Both the position numbers and the translations under genes were made by a program. The notes below the pieces were generated by a model. The model was given only the letters and a program-made list of their open reading frames with translations. It was not told the origin of the DNA and did no database searches. A stretch of 8,901 nucleotides of DNA. Origin: an uncultured Clostridia bacterium. Lineage in GTDB: Bacteria; Bacillota; Clostridia; Oscillospirales; Oscillospiraceae. Positions 5,487 through 8,901 of the stretch are shown piece after piece (positions within the stretch are counted from its first letter, which is position 1; every line of letters starts with the position of its first letter). Location of the stretch: positions 1-8,901 of the forward strand of contig CAMJHX010000045.1 of the NCBI GenBank assembly GCA_946405655.1. Direction: 5' to 3'.

Positions 5487-6782
5487 ATGAAACGTACTAC
5501 CGCAGTCAGAGTTATCTGCATCATTCTGGCGCTGATCTTTGTGCTGAGCCTGCTCACGGTCATCATCCCCACGCGGGCGAATGCCGTCACACAGTCGGAG
5601 ATTAACGCACTGCAGGCAAAGCGCGATCAGATCCGCGCCCAGCAGGTGGAGCAGCAGAACCAGATCGACGGGCTCCGCAACGAAAAGGCGGGCGTCCTCG
5701 AGCAGAAGGCCGCGCTCGACCAGGAGGCGAACCTCACGCAGGAGGAGATCAACGTCGTGCAGGAGCAGATCGAGCTCTATGCCGACCTGATCGTCGAAAA
5801 GAAGGCGGAGCTCGAAGAGGCGAAGGCCGAGGAAGCCGAGCAGTCCGAGCTTTTCCGCGTGCGCATGCGCGAGATGGAAGAGGGCGGCAAGCTCTCCTTC
5901 ATCGTCGTCCTGCTTGAGAGCCGCAGCATCTCCGATCTGCTCACGCGCATCGATATGATCAGCGAGATCATGAGCTATGACAAGGCGCTCGAGAAGGCGC
6001 TCATGGACGCCAGAGCCAAGGTCGAGGAGGCCGAGAAGGCGCTCGAGGACGCCAAGGCGGAGCAGGAGGCCAAGAAGGGCGAGCTCGAGGCGCGCAAGGC
6101 GGATCTCATGGCGCAGGTCGCCGAGGCCGAGGCGCTCGTCAAGAGCCTCGAGGCCGACATTGAGGCTTACAAGGCCGCATACGATGAGACCGAGGCCGCC
6201 AAGCAGGAGCTGCAGCGCCAGATCGACGCGAAGGTCGCCCAGATGGAGGCCGAGCGCCGCGCTGCTGAGGAGGCAGCACGCAAGGCCGCTGAGGAGGCCG
6301 CCCGCCAGCAGGCGCAGCAGCAGCAACAGCAGCAGCCCACGCAGCCGACCCAGCCCACGCAGCCGACCACGCCGACCTACACCACCGGCTCCGGCAGCAT
6401 GATCTGGCCCTGCCCGAGCTGCCACACGATCACGAGCTACTTCGGCTGGCGTATCCACCCGATCACCGGCGTGAATAAGTACCACTCCGGCGTCGACATC
6501 GGCGCAAGCTACGGCGCCACCGTCATCGCCGCCGATTCCGGCACCGTCATCACGGCGGGCTGGGTCTCCGGCTACGGCAACTGCATTGTCATCAGCCACG
6601 GCAACGGCGTCTCCACGCTCTACGGCCATCTGAGCTCCATCGCCGTCTCCTCCGGACAGAGCGTCTCGCAGGGACAGACGATCGGCTATGTCGGCTCCAC
6701 CGGCAACTCCACCGGTCCGCACCTCCACTGGGAGGTCACCGTGAACGGCGAGCGCCAGAACCCCCTGAATTACGCGACCTGA
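5487..6782 (+). CDS. Secreted coiled-coil M23 peptidoglycan endopeptidase, EnvC-like; likely FtsEX effector
   Basis: This 431-residue secreted protein probably cuts peptide cross-bridges in peptidoglycan. A signal peptide covers residues 1-33 and ends in the cleavage motif ANA. A long Glu/Ala/Lys-rich coiled coil covers about 35-275, broken near 133-165 by a hydrophobic segment (KLSFIVVLLESRSISDLL), as in EnvC, PcsB and CwlO-type proteins. A low-complexity Gln run and PTQ repeats (about 274-298) link it to the M23/LytM domain (about 305-428). Zinc ligands His333, Asp337 (HSGVD) and His414, and catalytic His381 and His412 (YGHLS, HLH), are all present, so the enzyme should be active, unlike E. 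coli EnvC, which only activates amidases. A consensus AAGGAGGG precedes the ATG. It follows ftsX by 24 bp, which suggests FtsEX control. Cys309 and Cys312 form an unusual CPSC at the domain start. Confidence 0.92.
   Translation: MKRTTAVRVICIILALIFVLSLLTVIIPTRANAVTQSEINALQAKRDQIRAQQVEQQNQIDGLRNEKAGVLEQKAALDQEANLTQEEINVVQEQIELYADLIVEKKAELEEAKAEEAEQSELFRVRMREMEEGGKLSFIVVLLESRSISDLLTRIDMISEIMSYDKALEKALMDARAKVEEAEKALEDAKAEQEAKKGELEARKADLMAQVAEAEALVKSLEADIEAYKAAYDETEAAKQELQRQIDAKVAQMEAERRAAEEAARKAAEEAARQQAQQQQQQQPTQPTQPTQPTTPTYTTGSGSMIWPCPSCHTITSYFGWRIHPITGVNKYHSGVDIGASYGATVIAADSGTVITAGWVSGYGNCIVISHGNGVSTLYGHLSSIAVSSGQSVSQGQTIGYVGSTGNSTGPHLHWEVTVNGERQNPLNYAT
6311..6383 (+). repeat. CAG-rich and PTQ-coding tandem repeat within the M23 gene
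   Basis: CAG and CAA codons encode a near-continuous glutamine run, followed by imperfect 9-bp repeats encoding PTQ/PTT. It forms a flexible linker between coiled coil and catalytic domain and may vary in length between strains. Confidence 0.8.
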
Positions 6783-6969
6783 CGCTCCGCGTCTCGATCG
6801 AAACCCGCTTCGCTGGGCTTTCGATCGAAGGAACTGCACTGCACTCCGATTTTTCGGTCGCAAATGCGATTTGCGATCTGAAAAATCTCCGCTTCGTGAA
6901 AGGAATTTTTTCCGCCGCGCATGTCGCCGGAAAAAATCATATGATTTGATTCGCGTCTGCGGACGCGAA
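6781..6969. repeat. Cluster of four hairpins with palindromes between the M23 and S41 genes
   Basis: No gene is visible here. In order: TCGATCGAAA (6794-6803) pairs with 6819-6828, with a CCC/GGG inner stem. A long hairpin spans 6848-6887, about 18 bp with a one-base bulge and a GCG loop. ATTTTTTCCG (6905-6914) pairs with 6928-6937. TTCGCGTC (6950-6957) pairs with GACGCGAA (6962-6969) around a 4-base loop. The perfect 12-bp palindrome AATCATATGATT lies at 6935-6946, and a GACGC/GCGTC hairpin (6781-6793) starts in the M23 stop codon. They could reduce transcription from the M23 gene into the S41 gene or be remnants of REP/MITE-like elements. None ends in a classic T run except where T's lie inside stems. 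Confidence 0.72.
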
Positions 6970-6995
6970 CTCTGCGAGGCTTTATGCCTTAATTA

Positions 6996-7043
6996 CACAC
7001 CGGACAGGCGATTTGAACATTCAATCGACTGTCCGGTAGTGTG
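6996..7043 (+). promoter_or_regulatory. Hairpin immediately upstream of the S41 protease ribosome site
   Basis: ACCGGACAG (6999-7007) pairs perfectly with CTGTCCGGT (7029-7037). CGATT/AATCG extends the stem inwards and CACAC/GTGTG outwards past a 2-base bulge. It ends 7 bases before the Shine-Dalgarno GGAGG (7051-7055). With no T run it is not a terminator; it may be an mRNA stabiliser, a control element or an operator. I see no convincing promoter for the downstream gene. Confidence 0.6.
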
Positions 7044-7061
7044 CTAAATTGGAGGAACTCC

Positions 7062-8279
7062 ATGGAAGAACAAAACACCCCTCAGACCCCGCGCACCAAG
7101 CGAAAAAAAGCGCGCCGACGGACGGATTTCGCCCCTCTTCGCTCGGCGCTTACGACCATAATAGCCTGTGTCCTCTGCGTCGCCATCACGATCGGCGTCA
7201 TGAGCCTCCTGTTTTTCTCCCGCTTCGGCGGCGTGGCGAACTACAAGATGGCGCGCAAGCTCATGGAGGTCAAGGAGGTCATTGACCAGAACTACATCGG
7301 CGAGACCAACGCTACGGACATCGAAAACGGCGCCGCCGCCGCCATGGTCACCGCCCTCGGCGACCAGTGGAGCTATTACATGACGCCTGAGGAATACAAG
7401 GCGTACCTCATGTACTCCGCCAACGAATATGCTGGCATCGGCGTCACGATCCAGCCCGAAACGACGGACGGCGGCTTCAAGATCGTCTCCGTCACGGCGC
7501 AGTCTCCCGCGGAGAAGGCGGGCCTCGTCGCGGGCGACGTGATCCTCGCCGTGGACGGCACGGACGTCTCGAGCAAGACGCTCAGCGAGGTGCAGCAGCT
7601 CATCCGAGCCAAGCTCGATAAGACGATCTCCTTCTCCATCCGCGGGGAGGACGGGCGCACCCGCACCGTCTCCGTGGACTGCACCGTCATCCACACCGAC
7701 CCGGTCTCGTTCAAGATGCTCGAGAACAACGTCGGCTATATCCAGATCAACAACTTCGAGAGCGGCTGCGGCGACAGCGCGATCAAGGCGATCGACCAGC
7801 TGCTGAGCGACGGCGCGGGCGCGCTCGTCTTCGACGTGCGCAACAACCCCGGCGGCAAGCTCTCCGAGCTCATCACGCTGCTCGACCACATTCTCCCCGA
7901 GGGCGATCTCTTCGTCAGCGTCGACCGCTCCGGCAAGGAGACCGTCACGCGGTCCGATAACGTCTGCGTCAAGGTGCCGATGAGCGTGCTTGTCAACGGC
8001 AACACCTACAGCGCGGCGGAGTTCTTCGCCGCCGCCCTGCGCGAATATGACTGGGCGACCATCGTCGGCGAGAACACCACCGGCAAGGGACGCAGCCAGA
8101 CGACGCTCCTGCTCTCCGACGGCAGCGCCGTGCACATCTCCAGCAACAAATATCTCACGCCCCAGCGCGTGGACCTCTCCGAGCAGGGCGGCCTGATCCC
8201 CGACCAGACCGTCACCCCCGGCGATGATCCGGAGGTCGATCAGCAGCTCAATGCCGCGATTTCGGCAGTTTTGAATTAA
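7062..8279 (+). CDS. S41-family carboxy-terminal processing protease (CtpA/CtpB-like)
   Basis: This membrane-anchored serine protease acts outside the cytoplasmic membrane. Its 405 residues begin with a basic cytoplasmic tail (RTKRKKARRR, 11-20) and one membrane anchor at about 30-52. A PDZ domain covers about 120-205 (YAGIGVTI, SPAEKAGLVAGDVILAVDG), and the S41 core follows (VGYIQINNF, FDVRNNPGG). The catalytic dyad is Ser317 in NTYSAAEF and Lys342 in GENTTGKG, 25 residues apart as in known CTP proteases, so it should be active. The ATG at 7062 follows GGAGG at ideal spacing; a GTG 21 bases upstream would overlap the hairpin and lacks a site. The B. subtilis relative CtpB is also encoded next to ftsX, and it cleaves a sporulation signalling protein. 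Here the substrate is unknown; the adjacent M23 hydrolase is a candidate by analogy with CTP proteases that degrade cell-wall hydrolases. Confidence 0.92.
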   Translation: MEEQNTPQTPRTKRKKARRRTDFAPLRSALTTIIACVLCVAITIGVMSLLFFSRFGGVANYKMARKLMEVKEVIDQNYIGETNATDIENGAAAAMVTALGDQWSYYMTPEEYKAYLMYSANEYAGIGVTIQPETTDGGFKIVSVTAQSPAEKAGLVAGDVILAVDGTDVSSKTLSEVQQLIRAKLDKTISFSIRGEDGRTRTVSVDCTVIHTDPVSFKMLENNVGYIQINNFESGCGDSAIKAIDQLLSDGAGALVFDVRNNPGGKLSELITLLDHILPEGDLFVSVDRSGKETVTRSDNVCVKVPMSVLVNGNTYSAAEFFAAALREYDWATIVGENTTGKGRSQTTLLLSDGSAVHISSNKYLTPQRVDLSEQGGLIPDQTVTPGDDPEVDQQLNAAISAVLN

Positions 8280-8308
8280 CATCAATAACAGTAAGGAGTT
8301 TTCATCAC

Positions 8309-8791
8309 ATGGCTAACGAGAGCAGATACAAAATGAGCGAAGAGCGCCGCCAGGCGCTCGTGGAAGAGCTCCAGCAGCTCGAAACCGTCGGCATGAAGGA
8401 AGCCGCCGCCCGCATCGCGGAGGCACGCTCCTTCGGCGACCTGTCCGAGAACAGCGAGTATGACGAGGCGAAGAACGAGCAGGGCAAAATTGCCTCCCGC
8501 ATCGCCGAGCTCAAGGATCTCGTCGAGAACGCCGTCATCGTCGAAAAGGGCAGCGAGGCCCGCGACGTCGTCTCCATCGGCACGCGCGTGCGCGTGCAGG
8601 ATCTCGAGGACGACTCCGAGGAGGAGTATCAGATCGTCGGCTCGCAGGAGATCGACCCCATGAACGGCCGCATCAGCGACGACAGTCCCTTCGGCTTCGC
8701 CCTCAAGGGACACCGCGTCGGCGATATCGTCACGGTCGAAGCCCCCGCCGGAGAGCTCAAGTTCAAGATTCTGGCCCTCGAGAACGAATAA
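8309..8791 (+). CDS. greA: Transcription elongation factor GreA
   Basis: GreA enters the secondary channel of RNA polymerase and stimulates cleavage of backtracked RNA so that stalled complexes resume. The 160 residues are the standard length. The N-terminal coiled coil covers about 10-78, and its tip carries the acidic pair Asp44 and Glu47 in SFGDLSENSEYDEAK, matching Asp41 and Glu44 of E. coli GreA. The C-terminal FKBP-like domain covers about 83-158 (VSIGTRVRVQDLE, YQIVGSQEIDP, ISDDSPFGFALKGHRVGD). The ATG has GTAAGGAG upstream, at a slightly long 11-base spacing. It begins 29 bp after the S41 gene with no terminator or clear promoter between them, so it may be co-transcribed with it. No convincing terminator follows before the repeat at the right edge. 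Confidence 0.96.
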   Translation: MANESRYKMSEERRQALVEELQQLETVGMKEAAARIAEARSFGDLSENSEYDEAKNEQGKIASRIAELKDLVENAVIVEKGSEARDVVSIGTRVRVQDLEDDSEEEYQIVGSQEIDPMNGRISDDSPFGFALKGHRVGDIVTVEAPAGELKFKILALENE

Positions 8792-8844
8792 TTGATCTCC
8801 ATTATACGCTGCAATATCCAAAAACTTCGATTTGTGCTGGACGC

Positions 8845-8901
8845 TGGCAAAGCCTCCCTTGTGCAAAGGGAGGTGGCCGAGCGCAGCGAGGTCGGAGGGA
8901 T
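8845..8901. repeat. Dispersed-type hairpin repeat, cut by the window edge
   Basis: CCTCCCTT (8853-8860) pairs with AAGGGAGG (8866-8873) around a GTGCA loop, followed by GGCCGAGCGCAGCGAGG and CGGAGGGAT at the edge. I recall similar sequence as a common dispersed intergenic repeat in Oscillospiraceae-type genomes. No T run follows, so it is not an obvious terminator for greA. Its right end is outside the window. Confidence 0.6.

Noticed and set aside
4548..6863. Very long minus-strand open frame (771 codons) opposite ftsX and the M23 gene
   Set aside because: It mirrors the GC-rich codon pattern of two clear plus-strand genes, is full of Leu/Arg/Asp/Glu low complexity, and has no recognisable domain.
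7044..8285. Minus-strand open frame (413 codons) opposite the S41 protease gene
   Set aside because: It is the antisense shadow of a gene with intact catalytic motifs; its composition is the reverse of that gene's codons.
1..8901. A defence, phage, toxin-antitoxin or other new gene system
   Set aside because: Every sizeable gap was read on both strands; all supported genes belong to known core families and no unexplained conserved-looking small gene was found.

Overview
The window is about 8.9 kb of GC-rich chromosome, probably from an anaerobic Clostridia-type Firmicute; an Oscillospiraceae/Ruminococcaceae-like gut bacterium fits best. This rests on a FtsEX system followed by a secreted coiled-coil M23 hydrolase and an S41 protease, purine-rich Shine-Dalgarno sites, a ROK kinase with the Cys-rich zinc motif, a DUF4830-like membrane protein, and hairpin repeats of a kind I recall from such genomes. 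The genus cannot be fixed by reading alone.

Left part (1-2463). The 3' part of a ROK-family sugar kinase ends at a strong intrinsic terminator (942-972). Next is a nested inverted-repeat element (about 994-1219) whose outer arms are arrays of a 7-bp unit and whose inner arms form a long imperfect hairpin. A small membrane-anchored DUF4830-like protein is encoded on the minus strand, and its stop codon lies inside the repeat. It diverges from an RsuA-type 16S rRNA pseudouridine synthase; the two promoters appear to overlap in a short AT-rich gap.

Right part (2464-8901). All genes are on the plus strand: a CdaR/PucR-type regulator with a near-consensus promoter, then ftsE, ftsX, a secreted EnvC-like coiled-coil M23 endopeptidase, an S41 carboxy-terminal processing protease, and greA. 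FtsE and FtsX overlap and the M23 gene follows 24 bp later, so these three are very likely one unit. FtsEX is an ABC-type complex that switches on a peptidoglycan hydrolase at the division site or side wall, and the M23 protein is the obvious candidate partner. The S41 protease could process or turn over an extracytoplasmic protein such as this hydrolase. GreA rescues backtracked RNA polymerase and is probably a separate housekeeping function.

The non-coding parts hold the less ordinary material: a possible attenuator-like leader before ftsE, a run of four hairpins plus a palindrome between the M23 and S41 genes, a separate hairpin just upstream of the S41 ribosome binding site, and a truncated repeat at the right edge. 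I see no CRISPR array, tRNA, rRNA, transposase, phage gene or defence system. The protein-coding content is ordinary core genome, and I do not claim a new system.
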